DNA from: Sphingobacteriales bacterium | GTDB taxonomy: Bacteria > Bacteroidota > Bacteroidia > Chitinophagales > Chitinophagaceae | Direction: 5' to 3' | Length of the DNA: 64,000 bases | Assembly: GCA_016200915.1 (NCBI GenBank) | Contig: JACQDV010000032.1 | Span: forward strand, 1-64,000 | Shown here: positions 41,194 to 48,786 of the stretch, piece after piece | Layout: every line of letters begins with the position of its first letter | Numbering within the stretch: the stretch's first letter is position 1 | Notes under the pieces: model-generated | What the model was told of the DNA's origin: nothing | Databases searched by the model: none | Seen by the model: the letters and a program-made list of their open reading frames with translations, nothing else | Program-made: the position numbers and the translations under genes

Positions 41194-42138
41194 TTATAAA
41201 ACGGCTTTCACCATCCTGTTCTTCCCCTGTATATCTTTCTTTAATTCTACATTCGTAATTTTTTTTTCTTTAAACAAAGCAACTGTTTCATTGCCCAATG
41301 CTTCATTAATTTCCATAAATATCATTCCACAGGGCTTTAAATGTGTCAGAGCAAAATCAGCAATCTGTTTATAAAAGATCAATGCATCATCATCGGGTAC
41401 AAAAAGAGCTAAGGAAGGTTCAAAGTCTAATACACCTCTGCGCATCTCGTTTGCTTCACTGCTTTTTACATACGGAGGATTGCTTACAATAATATCAAAC
41501 TGTCCAGGTTCATTCCATTTGTTTCTATCTAAAAAATCTAACAGCTTAAAATCAATCTCCGTTTCATTGCTCACGGCATTTTCAACAGCAATACTCAAAG
41601 CTTCACTGCAAACATCAATAGCCGTTATCTCAGCCTGTGGTAATTTCTTTTTTAACGCAATGGGTATGCAGCCGCTGCCGGTGCCGATGTCGATAATACT
41701 GAGTTGTGAGTTGTGAGTTATGAGTTGCGGGTCGTTGGTCGTAATAGTGCTGGCTGCCAACTGCTCACTGCCAACTTTATTTTTACTCGCCACTCGCCAC
41801 TCGCTACTCGCTACTTCCTTCACTATCCACTCAACCAACTCTTCCGTTTCCGGTCTTGGTATCAGCACTTTTTCGTTTACATAAAATTTCATTCCCGCAA
41901 ACCATGCTTCACCTAATACATATTGCACAGGGCGGTGTGCCCGTAATTCTTTGGTGTATTTTTCTAACCGCTCCTGTTTTTGTGCTGATAAAGAAAATTC
42001 TTTGTTTACGATGCGGTCAATGCGTTTCCATTCTGTAATATGTTCCATCACCCAATCAGCAATAGTATGCGCTTCACTGTCATCATAAATTTCAAATAAC
42101 TGAAACAATAACTGCTGGTATGCCTGGTGTATGGTCAT
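41194..42138 (-). CDS. prmC: Peptide chain release factor N(5)-glutamine methyltransferase with an inserted word array
   Basis: This 314-residue enzyme exceeds the usual length of about 280. It has the N-terminal helical domain, the RPETEELVEW motif (95-104), motif I IIDIGTGSGCIPIAL (148-162) and the catalytic NPPY in VSNPPYVKSSE. It methylates the Gln of the GGQ loop in release factors. Residues 110-147, between RPETEE and motif I, are extra: they read SSEWRVAS, then LAASTITTND and ITHNSQLS, and are translated from a word repeat at about 41699-41812. The frame is kept and all catalytic motifs remain. Confidence 0.9.
   Translation of the reverse strand: MTIHQAYQQLLFQLFEIYDDSEAHTIADWVMEHITEWKRIDRIVNKEFSLSAQKQERLEKYTKELRAHRPVQYVLGEAWFAGMKFYVNEKVLIPRPETEELVEWIVKEVASSEWRVASKNKVGSEQLAASTITTNDPQLITHNSQLSIIDIGTGSGCIPIALKKKLPQAEITAIDVCSEALSIAVENAVSNETEIDFKLLDFLDRNKWNEPGQFDIIVSNPPYVKSSEANEMRRGVLDFEPSLALFVPDDDALIFYKQIADFALTHLKPCGMIFMEINEALGNETVALFKEKKITNVELKKDIQGKNRMVKAVL
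41699..41812. repeat. Word array inside prmC
   Basis: The plus strand reads through variants of GAGTTGTGAGTTATGAG, then CTGCCAACTGCTCACTGCC, then CGCCACTCGCTACTCGC. The same kinds of word occur between genes at 33224-33270. The array length is close to the extra 38 residues of PrmC. Confidence 0.8.
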
Positions 42139-42142
42139 TGGG

Positions 42143-42150
42143 CAAAAATA
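42143..42150 (-). promoter_or_regulatory. -7 promoter element for prmC
   Basis: The minus strand reads TATTTTTG, matching TAnnTTTG, four bases before the prmC ATG. Transcription would start very near the ATG. Confidence 0.4.
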
Positions 42151-42228
42151 CTGGTTTCTGGTTGCTGGTAGCTTGTTGCTGGTTTATAGTTCTTATAACA
42201 TGCAACCGGTAACTTGTAACCTGCAACC
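42150..42228. repeat. Palindromic word array between prmC and ribD
   Basis: GGTTGCTGG and TTGTTGCTGG words on the left face GCAACCGGTAAC, TTGTAACCTGCAACC on the right, giving an imperfect inverted repeat that fills almost the whole gap between the divergent genes. Confidence 0.65.
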
Positions 42229-42230
42229 TA

Positions 42231-42238
42231 TATATTTG
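42231..42238 (+). promoter_or_regulatory. -7 promoter element for ribD
   Basis: TATATTTG, 17 bases before the ribD ATG, directly after the palindromic array. Confidence 0.5.
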
Positions 42239-42255
42239 CATCCTAACATTCACCA

Positions 42256-43362
42256 ATGACCACTCCCGAAACATATATGCATCGCTGCATTGAACTCGCA
42301 AAGCTGGGAGCAGGTAACGTAGCGCCTAACCCAATGGTAGGAGCGGTACTGGTACATGATGGAAAAATTATTGGTGAAGGTTATCACCAGCAATATGGTG
42401 GTCCGCATGCAGAGGTGAATGCCATCAACAACAGTCGGGACGCTTTAAGCGGTCTGAATGTTGCTGATGACGCAAGTAAAGAAGTATTACAGAAAAGCAC
42501 TCTTTATGTTTCTTTAGAACCCTGTGCCCATTACGGTAAAACACCACCTTGTGCTGATTTAATTATTGAAAAGAAAATCCCCAGAGTACTAATTGGTTGT
42601 CGTGATCCATTTAAAGAAGTAAATGGAAAAGGCATTGAAAAACTAAAAGCCGCCGGTGTGGAAGTGGAGTTGGGTGTGTTAGAAGATGAATGTAAAGAGC
42701 TGAACAAACGGTTTTTTATTTTTCATGCACAACATCGTCCGTATATCATTTTAAAATGGGCAGAAACAGCTGATGGGTTTATAGCCCCCCTTAATCCCCC
42801 ACAGGGGGAAATAAAAGAGAGATTGCTCATCAGCAATCAATACACCAATCGTTTAGTACATCAATGGAGAAGCGAAGAAGCAGCGATCCTTGTTGGAACA
42901 AATACCGCACTGTATGATAATCCAGAATTAACAGTAAGATTAGTGGAAGGAAATAACCCGGTGCGTTTAGTAGTGGATATGGATTTATCATTGCCGCAAC
43001 AGTTGAAATTGTTTAATAAGCAAACAAAGACCATCGTGTTTAATACCATTAAGCATGAGGTGCAGGAGAACATGTTGTATTATCAAATTACCAATGATGT
43101 AAGTGTAGTACATCAAATCGTCAATGCATTGTATCATCTAAGATTGCAAAGCGTATTGATTGAAGGTGGCGCCAAACTATTACAATCATTTATTGATGAA
43201 GGTTACTGGGATGAAGCAAGGGTAATTACCAATACAGAATTAAAAAGCGGACAAGGAATTAAATCATCACAGCTAATCAATTACCAATTAATAAACGAAG
43301 AAAATATTTTAACCGACACCATCCGCTACTATCAACCACAAACTATAAACTACAAACCATAA
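42256..43362 (+). CDS. ribD: Bifunctional riboflavin biosynthesis deaminase/reductase with a repeat insertion
   Basis: This 368-residue enzyme has a cytidine-deaminase-like domain with HAE (His51, Glu53) and PCAHYGKTPPC (Cys90, Cys99) binding zinc. The reductase domain begins at RPYIILKWAETADGFIA and includes LIEGGAKLLQSF. It carries out steps two and three of riboflavin synthesis from the GTP branch. Residues about 178-189 (PLNPPQGEIKER) are encoded by a C/G palindrome at 42795-42809 and sit between DGFIA and the ISNQYTN motif. The last residues, QPQTINYKP, come from an ACAAACTATAAAC word array. No FMN riboswitch fits the short leader. Confidence 0.9.
   Translation: MTTPETYMHRCIELAKLGAGNVAPNPMVGAVLVHDGKIIGEGYHQQYGGPHAEVNAINNSRDALSGLNVADDASKEVLQKSTLYVSLEPCAHYGKTPPCADLIIEKKIPRVLIGCRDPFKEVNGKGIEKLKAAGVEVELGVLEDECKELNKRFFIFHAQHRPYIILKWAETADGFIAPLNPPQGEIKERLLISNQYTNRLVHQWRSEEAAILVGTNTALYDNPELTVRLVEGNNPVRLVVDMDLSLPQQLKLFNKQTKTIVFNTIKHEVQENMLYYQITNDVSVVHQIVNALYHLRLQSVLIEGGAKLLQSFIDEGYWDEARVITNTELKSGQGIKSSQLINYQLINEENILTDTIRYYQPQTINYKP
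42795..42809. repeat. C/G palindrome inside ribD
   Basis: TCCCCC, ACA, GGGGGA form a perfect 6-bp hairpin, preceded by CCCCCCTTAA. The layout mirrors the palindrome in the GNAT gene at 3787, there on the opposite reading strand. Confidence 0.75.
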
Positions 43363-43369
43363 ACCAAAA

Positions 43370-44257
43370 ATGCTTCTTCTCGCCGGCAGCATTATACTTA
43401 CCGCTTATCTTGTGCTATCGTTCAAAGTATGTGAGCGGTATAAGATCACAACTTTCCAGGCAATCATTTATAATTATCTAACCTGTATTATTACCGGCTC
43501 TGTTGTAAATGGAGCTTTTCCCGTTAATGAACATAATATCAACGAACCATGGTTTAAATGGGCGGTATTAATGGGAACGATATTTATTGTGAGTTTTAAT
43601 ATGCTGGCGATCACCACCCGTAAAGCAAGTGTGGCGGCCGCATCGGTGGCAAATAAATTATCCATGGTTATTCCTGCAGCATTTTCTGTGTGGTTGTATG
43701 GGGATTCTATGGGGATGATAAAAATTGTAGGGATTATTATTGCATTAGTGGCGGTGGTACTTATCAGTACTCAAAGAACAGATAAAGTAACTCATAAAAA
43801 GAACTGGGGTGTTACTTTATTGATCGCTGCTTTGTTTATTATTTCCGGATTATTGGATACTGCTATAAAGTATGTGGAGCAATTGTTCTTAAATGAAGCT
43901 AATAAGAATGATTACCTGGTATCAGCATTTTTCTTTGCAGGATCAATCGGAACAATCTTACTCATTATACAATATATTACCGGTAAACAAAAGTTTGAAC
44001 CCAAAGCAGTATTGGCCGGCATCTGTATTGGTATTCCCAACTATTTTTCCATATGGTGTTTGGTAAAAGTATTAAAGAAGCCACCTTATGGATTGCAGAG
44101 TTCAGCTATCATTCCGTTAAATAATATTGGTATTTTATTGTTCAGCACGGTAGTGGCTTTTCTGTTGTTCAGGGAAAGGCTGAGTAAAACAAACTGGCTG
44201 GGTGTTGTATTATCTGTATTAGCCATCCTATTAATTGCATACGGAGATAAATTGTAA
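43370..44257 (+). CDS. EamA/DMT-superfamily transporter
   Basis: This 295-residue protein has about ten hydrophobic helices in two repeats of five (EamA pattern), ending in LGVVLSVLAILLIAYGDKL. DMT proteins export or import metabolites such as amino acids or nucleotides; the substrate is not evident. It begins 7 bases after ribD, and its stop overlaps the next start as TAATG, so ribD, this gene and yigZ form one operon. Confidence 0.8.
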   Translation: MLLLAGSIILTAYLVLSFKVCERYKITTFQAIIYNYLTCIITGSVVNGAFPVNEHNINEPWFKWAVLMGTIFIVSFNMLAITTRKASVAAASVANKLSMVIPAAFSVWLYGDSMGMIKIVGIIIALVAVVLISTQRTDKVTHKKNWGVTLLIAALFIISGLLDTAIKYVEQLFLNEANKNDYLVSAFFFAGSIGTILLIIQYITGKQKFEPKAVLAGICIGIPNYFSIWCLVKVLKKPPYGLQSSAIIPLNNIGILLFSTVVAFLLFRERLSKTNWLGVVLSVLAILLIAYGDKL

Positions 44258-44865
44258 TGGAAGAAAAAGATTTTTTTTATACGATTGATAAAAAAGCCGC
44301 AGCTGAGTTTAAAGACCGTGGCAGCAAGTTTATTGCTTATGCTTTTCCCATTGATAGAGTAGAAGATTTTAAAAAGCGGATGGATGAATTAAAGAAAGAA
44401 CATCCGAAAGCAGTGCATCATTGTTTTGCTTATCGCTTAGGATTGGACGGGAATACGTTTCGTGTGAGTGATGATGGAGAACCATCCGGAAGTGCCGGCA
44501 GACCGATATTAGGACAAATAGATAGTAAGCAACTCACCAACACAGCGATTATTGTGGTAAGATATTTTGGTGGAACATTATTGGGTGTTCCCGGCTTGAT
44601 CAATGCCTATAAAACTTCTTCAGCATTAGCATTGCAAGTAACACCAATTGTGCAGAAACAAGTGGAGATTAATTACCAGTTGGAATTTGATTATACAAGA
44701 ATGAATGAAGTGATGATGATAATCAAACAAACCAATTGCAGAGTGTTGAGCCAGGAGATGCAATTGTTTTGCCAATTGAAGATCGGTATCCCAAAAAATC
44801 GTTTGGATGAAGTATTGTACCGGTTAAATGATTTACGCTGCGTAGAAATTAAAAAAGTTTTATAA
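44257..44865 (+). CDS. YigZ/IMPACT-family protein
   Basis: This 202-residue protein has the IMPACT domain: SKFIAYAFPI, HHCFAYRLG, VSDDGEPSGSAGRPILGQI and IVVRYFGGTLLGVPGL. A small ferredoxin-like C-terminal domain follows (YQLEFDYTRMNEVM). Bacterial members are linked to translation, but the exact task is not settled. It is translationally coupled to the transporter by a one-base overlap. Confidence 0.88.
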   Translation: MEEKDFFYTIDKKAAAEFKDRGSKFIAYAFPIDRVEDFKKRMDELKKEHPKAVHHCFAYRLGLDGNTFRVSDDGEPSGSAGRPILGQIDSKQLTNTAIIVVRYFGGTLLGVPGLINAYKTSSALALQVTPIVQKQVEINYQLEFDYTRMNEVMMIIKQTNCRVLSQEMQLFCQLKIGIPKNRLDEVLYRLNDLRCVEIKKVL

Positions 44866-44914
44866 TAATAAATTGTGCCGGAATTATTTGTAAATAACAG
44901 TTGAAATTTCTTGT

Positions 44915-45151
44915 ATGAGTAAAGAAATAAAATCGAAAATTTATAAACTGGTGGAGGGAATTAAAGATGAAACTGTGTTAAACCAGTTGATGGAAGATGC
45001 AGCATTTTATGCAACAAAAAAAGATGTCGTGGATGAGTTGAATCCGGCACAGCTGGCGGAATTAGATAAAGCAATTGAAGAAGCCGATAAGAATCAGACG
45101 ATTTCCTGGGATAATTTTAAAAAGGAAATAAATGAATGGCCCCAAAAATAA
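44915..45151 (+). CDS. Antitoxin of a ParE-type module
   Basis: This 78-residue acidic helical protein (KLVEGIKDETVLNQLMEDAA, LAELDKAIEEADK, ending SWDNFKKEINEWPQK) has its C-terminus placed like those of ParD-type antitoxins that wrap the toxin. Its stop overlaps the toxin start by 16 bases. No DNA-binding domain is obvious, so autoregulation cannot be assumed. Confidence 0.78.
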   Translation: MSKEIKSKIYKLVEGIKDETVLNQLMEDAAFYATKKDVVDELNPAQLAELDKAIEEADKNQTISWDNFKKEINEWPQK

Positions 45152-45432
45152 TTGTTGCAAAACGTTTCCGGAACAATACTTACCGTGTGTACCAGTATAT
45201 ATTAAAAGAATTTTCTGCACCAACAGCATATAATTTTATCAGGAGATTAGAACGGAGAATTGAATTTATCGCCAACCATCCAACAACGGGTAAGCTTTCC
45301 TTTAAGAAGAAAGACGTAAGAAGTATTTTATTTTCCCCGCATAACAGAATTTATTACCCTTACCGTAACGATACCATTGAAATATTGTGCTTATTCGATA
45401 TGAGAAAAAATCCGGATAAAAACCAGTATTAA
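45136..45432 (+). CDS. ParE/RelE-superfamily toxin
   Basis: This 98-residue basic protein has the fold pattern FRNNTYRVYQYILKEFSAPTAYNFIRRLERRIEFIANHPTTGK, followed by the strands RSILFSPHNRIYYPYR and TIEILCLFDMRKNP. This suits ParE (gyrase inhibitor) or RelE (ribosome-dependent RNase); the typical RelE catalytic set cannot be confirmed by eye. It is coupled to the antitoxin by overlap. Confidence 0.85.
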   Translation: MAPKIIVAKRFRNNTYRVYQYILKEFSAPTAYNFIRRLERRIEFIANHPTTGKLSFKKKDVRSILFSPHNRIYYPYRNDTIEILCLFDMRKNPDKNQY

Positions 45433-45441
45433 TCCAGATAA

Positions 45442-46212
45442 TTATTTTCTTATCCTTACCTGTCTGGCAAAATTATAAGTATCCAATGGCGTAAAACTGA
45501 TATTGCCGGGATCAACAAAATGTAAATAGGCTTTTAATTTTTCTTCTGTAAACCGCTGCGACCAGAAGCGTTCTTTGGTAGCTGTAAAATGATCTTTCTT
45601 ATTAGTGATAACTGTCATTCCCATTTTTTTATAAAAGGATTCCTGCTTTTTACGGGTATTATCGTTGTCAATATAACAGGCACCAATCACTATTTCGCCA
45701 CCGGGGTTTAATAATGAATAAGCTCCTGAAAAAATTTGTTCAAACTTTTTATTGTGTGATAGATCCAGTGTGCCTGGCTGGTAGTTGTCAAAATCAAAAT
45801 CATTGGGATAAAAATTGCCGGCAGTAAACCAGGTGGTGATAATTAAATCATATTTCTTTTTCCACTGAGAAAGATTGATGGCATCGAAAAAGTGAGTAGC
45901 CACTTTATCATCAATCTTTAGTTGTTTAATCACTTCATTCGAAATCTTTATACAAGGTTCAGCATTATCTGTACCATCATACACCGCAATCATATCCCAT
46001 ATTTCTTTTACACCGCTCAGGTGTCTGGCGATTCTTGCGTTGCCGATGCCTATGTCCAGCACCTGTATTGGAGATTGTTTTCGCTGGTATATTTCAGTAA
46101 TTACTTTTTTCAGTTCAATAAACTCAGCCCATTGTGCCTGCAATAATTCCTCTGGTAAAAAATCTGTGTCAAAAGATTTTTGAACCATATTCTCGTTGTC
46201 ATACATTTCCAT
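45442..46212 (-). CDS. Class I SAM-dependent methyltransferase
   Basis: From the ATG at 46212 this gives a protein of about 256 residues. Motif I is VLDIGIGNARIARHL (about residue 52), an acidic residue follows in AVYDGTDNAEP, and LIITTWFTAGNFYP stands at motif IV. LLNPGGEIVIG is motif V/VI. The substrate is unknown; the N-terminus MVQKSFDTDFLPEELL is distinctive. The frame also opens at a TTG six codons earlier, which I consider less likely. It converges on the toxin gene with 9 bases between. Confidence 0.8.
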   Translation of the reverse strand: MEMYDNENMVQKSFDTDFLPEELLQAQWAEFIELKKVITEIYQRKQSPIQVLDIGIGNARIARHLSGVKEIWDMIAVYDGTDNAEPCIKISNEVIKQLKIDDKVATHFFDAINLSQWKKKYDLIITTWFTAGNFYPNDFDFDNYQPGTLDLSHNKKFEQIFSGAYSLLNPGGEIVIGACYIDNDNTRKKQESFYKKMGMTVITNKKDHFTATKERFWSQRFTEEKLKAYLHFVDPGNISFTPLDTYNFARQVRIRK

Positions 46213-46270
46213 GAGTAGCTGTTTTTGCAAAAATAAAAAAACTGCTAAAGCGGCGGCAATATTGTGGTTT

Positions 46271-46303
46271 AGGTGTCTGACAATTGCAAATTGTCTGACA
46301 CCT
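46271..46303. repeat. GTGTCTGACA palindrome, copy 1
   Basis: AGGTGTCTGACAATT (46271-46285) and AATTGTCTGACACCT (46289-46303) pair apart from the centre of GTCTGAC. The form resembles REP-type palindromes. Confidence 0.75.
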
Positions 46304-46311
46304 GCAAAAGA

Positions 46312-46335
46312 AATAAAAACCCCGCCGAAGCGGGG
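46312..46335 (-). terminator. Terminator of glnN
   Basis: On the minus strand a CCCCGC/GCGGGG stem with a 4-base loop (46320-46335) is followed by TTTTTATTT. It lies between the two palindrome copies. Confidence 0.8.
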
Positions 46336-46380
46336 CTACGTTGAGGCGGATAATATCAACGTAAGAAACAACAGCTAATT

Positions 46381-46414
46381 AGGTGTCTGACAATTGTGAA
46401 ATTGCCTGACACCT
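46381..46414. repeat. GTGTCTGACA palindrome, copy 2
   Basis: AGGTGTCTGACAATT (46381-46395) and AATTGCCTGACACCT (46400-46414), nearly identical to copy 1, end 7 bases before the glnN stop codon. Confidence 0.75.
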
Positions 46415-46421
46415 GGTGCTA

Positions 46422-48635
46422 TTATCTCAGGAATAACATTTCACGGTATTTAGGTAATTGCCAGTACTGGTCATCAACCAGCAACTCCAGTTTGTCCACA
46501 TGATAGCGGATGTCTTCAAAGAAAGGAGCTTTTACCTGGCTTTCGTAAGCAATGGCTTTCGTACGGGTATTATCCATCGCATTACAAATTTTACGGGCCT
46601 CGATCATCTTTGCCACTAAATCACTCACTTTACTGATATGCTCAGATATTTTAGTGAGAATTTGTTTTTGATTGGAATAAGCTGATTCATCTAACCCGAT
46701 TTCTTTGATTCCTTTAATATTTTCAATGAGTATATTCTGATATTTTACTGCTGCCGGCAATACATGACTGGTGCACAGTTCACCCATGATACGGGCTTCA
46801 ATCTGCACCTTCTTAATGTATTTCTCTAACTCAATTTCATGACGGGCTTCCAGCTCAATATGCGTTAATACATCATTGCTTTCAAATAATTCTTTGGATT
46901 TATCAGTTATCATCGCATCCAGGGCCAGCGGAGTGGTCTTTACGTTGGGCAAACCTCTTTTCTCTGCTTCTTTCGCCCATTCTTCACTGTAACCATCACC
47001 TTCAAACAATACTTTTTCACTCGCTACAATATATTCACGAATCACATGCATGATGGCAATCTCTTTCTTCTCACCTTTCTCCATCAGTGCATCCACATCA
47101 TCTTTAAACTTCTTCAATGTTTCTGCCATAATGGTATTTAGCACCGTCATTGGATTGGCACAGTTGGCAGTGGAACCTACGGCACGGAATTCAAATTTGT
47201 TTCCGGTAAAAGCAAATGGTGAAGTGCGGTTGCGGTCAGTATTATCCAACAGTAACTCAGGTATGCTTCTGTGTAAATCTAATTTTAAGATGGCTTCATC
47301 CTGTTCATCAAACTTTGCACTCACTCTTTCTTTAATATCCTGCAATACTTTATTAAGGTATTGACCGATGAATACAGAGATGATGGCAGGAGGGGCTTCA
47401 TTAGCGCCTAAGCGATGGTCGTTACCGGCAGAAGCAATGGAAGCTCTTAACACATCAGAATAATCAAACACCGCTTTAATGGTGTTTACAAAGAAGGTTA
47501 AGAACATTAAGTTGGTCTTTGGCGTTTTACCGGGTGCTAATAAGTTAACGCCGGTATCAGTAGCCATACTCCAGTTATTATGCTTACCACTACCGTTAAT
47601 ACCGGCAAATGGTTTTTCATGCAGCAACACTTTTAATTTATGGCGCCGGGCAACCCTGTCCATAATATCCATCAGCAGGGTATTGTGGTCAACAGCAATA
47701 CTTACTTCTTCAAATATAGGAGCACATTCAAACTGCGCAGGGGCCACTTCGTTGTGGCGGGTGCGTAAAGGAATACCAAGTTTATAAGCTTCTTCTTCAA
47801 AATCTCTCATGAAGGAATACACTCTCTCGGGAATAGAACCAAAGTAATGGTCTTCCAATTGCTGGCCTTTTGCAGGTGCATGGCCAAAAACAGTTCTTCC
47901 GCTCAGCACAATATCCGGACGGGCATTGGCTAATCCTTCATCAATAACAAAGTATTCCTGCTCCCATCCTAAGGTGGCAGTTACTTTTGTTACATTTTTA
48001 TCAAAATAATTGGCAACATCAACGGCTGCTTTATTTAATGCTTCTAATGATTTTAATAAAGGAGCTTTATAATCTAATGTTTCACCGGTATAAGAAACAA
48101 AGATGGTGGGGATGCATAATGTTTTTCCATTGCCAATCTCCATAATAAAAGCAGGAGAGGAAGGATCCCAGGCAGTATAACCACGGGCTTCAAAAGTAGC
48201 ACGAATACCACCGCTGGGGAATGAAGATGCATCCGGTTCCTGTTGAATTAAGGCACCTCCGTCAAATTCTTCTAAAGATGAACCATCGCTTTTAATAGTA
48301 AAGAAAGAATCATGCTTTTCAGCAGTTGTTCCTGTTAATGGCTGAAACCAGTGAGTGAAGTGCGTTACTCCTTTGCTTTCGGCCCAGTGGCGGATACCGG
48401 AAGCAATTTGATTAGCTACGGTTCTGTCAATTTTTTTACTGCCTTTTACGGAAGCCACTAAACTTTTATAGGCTTCATCGCTCAAAAATTCACGGGCAAC
48501 TTTTAATGTAAAAACGTTTTCGCCAAAGATAGCAGTGATCTTTGATGAACCGCTTACTTCATTCGCCTTTCGCTGAAAGACCGAATCAAGTGCTTTAAAT
48601 CGCAGGGAAGTCATATGCTGTTGTTTAAAATTCAA
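46422..48635 (-). CDS. glnN: Type III glutamine synthetase
   Basis: This 737-residue GSIII has the size and motifs of the Bacteroides-type enzyme: GWEQEYFVID, NGSGKHNNWSM, and NDHRLGANEAPPAIISVFIG with the ATP-binding Arg. The C-terminal extension of helices (IELEKYIKKVQIEARIMGEL) is specific to GSIII. It makes glutamine from glutamate, ammonia and ATP as a dodecamer. A GSII gene lies upstream on the same strand, 151 bases away. Confidence 0.93.
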   Translation of the reverse strand: MNFKQQHMTSLRFKALDSVFQRKANEVSGSSKITAIFGENVFTLKVAREFLSDEAYKSLVASVKGSKKIDRTVANQIASGIRHWAESKGVTHFTHWFQPLTGTTAEKHDSFFTIKSDGSSLEEFDGGALIQQEPDASSFPSGGIRATFEARGYTAWDPSSPAFIMEIGNGKTLCIPTIFVSYTGETLDYKAPLLKSLEALNKAAVDVANYFDKNVTKVTATLGWEQEYFVIDEGLANARPDIVLSGRTVFGHAPAKGQQLEDHYFGSIPERVYSFMRDFEEEAYKLGIPLRTRHNEVAPAQFECAPIFEEVSIAVDHNTLLMDIMDRVARRHKLKVLLHEKPFAGINGSGKHNNWSMATDTGVNLLAPGKTPKTNLMFLTFFVNTIKAVFDYSDVLRASIASAGNDHRLGANEAPPAIISVFIGQYLNKVLQDIKERVSAKFDEQDEAILKLDLHRSIPELLLDNTDRNRTSPFAFTGNKFEFRAVGSTANCANPMTVLNTIMAETLKKFKDDVDALMEKGEKKEIAIMHVIREYIVASEKVLFEGDGYSEEWAKEAEKRGLPNVKTTPLALDAMITDKSKELFESNDVLTHIELEARHEIELEKYIKKVQIEARIMGELCTSHVLPAAVKYQNILIENIKGIKEIGLDESAYSNQKQILTKISEHISKVSDLVAKMIEARKICNAMDNTRTKAIAYESQVKAPFFEDIRYHVDKLELLVDDQYWQLPKYREMLFLR

Positions 48636-48786
48636 TGCTGTTTCCGGAGTTTAAAATTACAGTTTCAGTTATTGAATTCATTTGAATGTTATCCTCATTC
48701 AAATGAAATATTATCCGCTGTTGAAAGAAAAAGAAAAAGAAAGAAAGAAGAACCCAATTAGGATTCTTCTTTCAGTATTTAGTTAA

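Noticed and set aside
41699-41812. Frameshift or fusion in prmC
   Set aside because: Both flanks are in the same frame and all motifs are in order, so the extra part is an in-frame insert.
42139-42255. FMN riboswitch before ribD
   Set aside because: The gap is only about 117 bases, is filled with palindromic words and shows none of the conserved riboswitch core.
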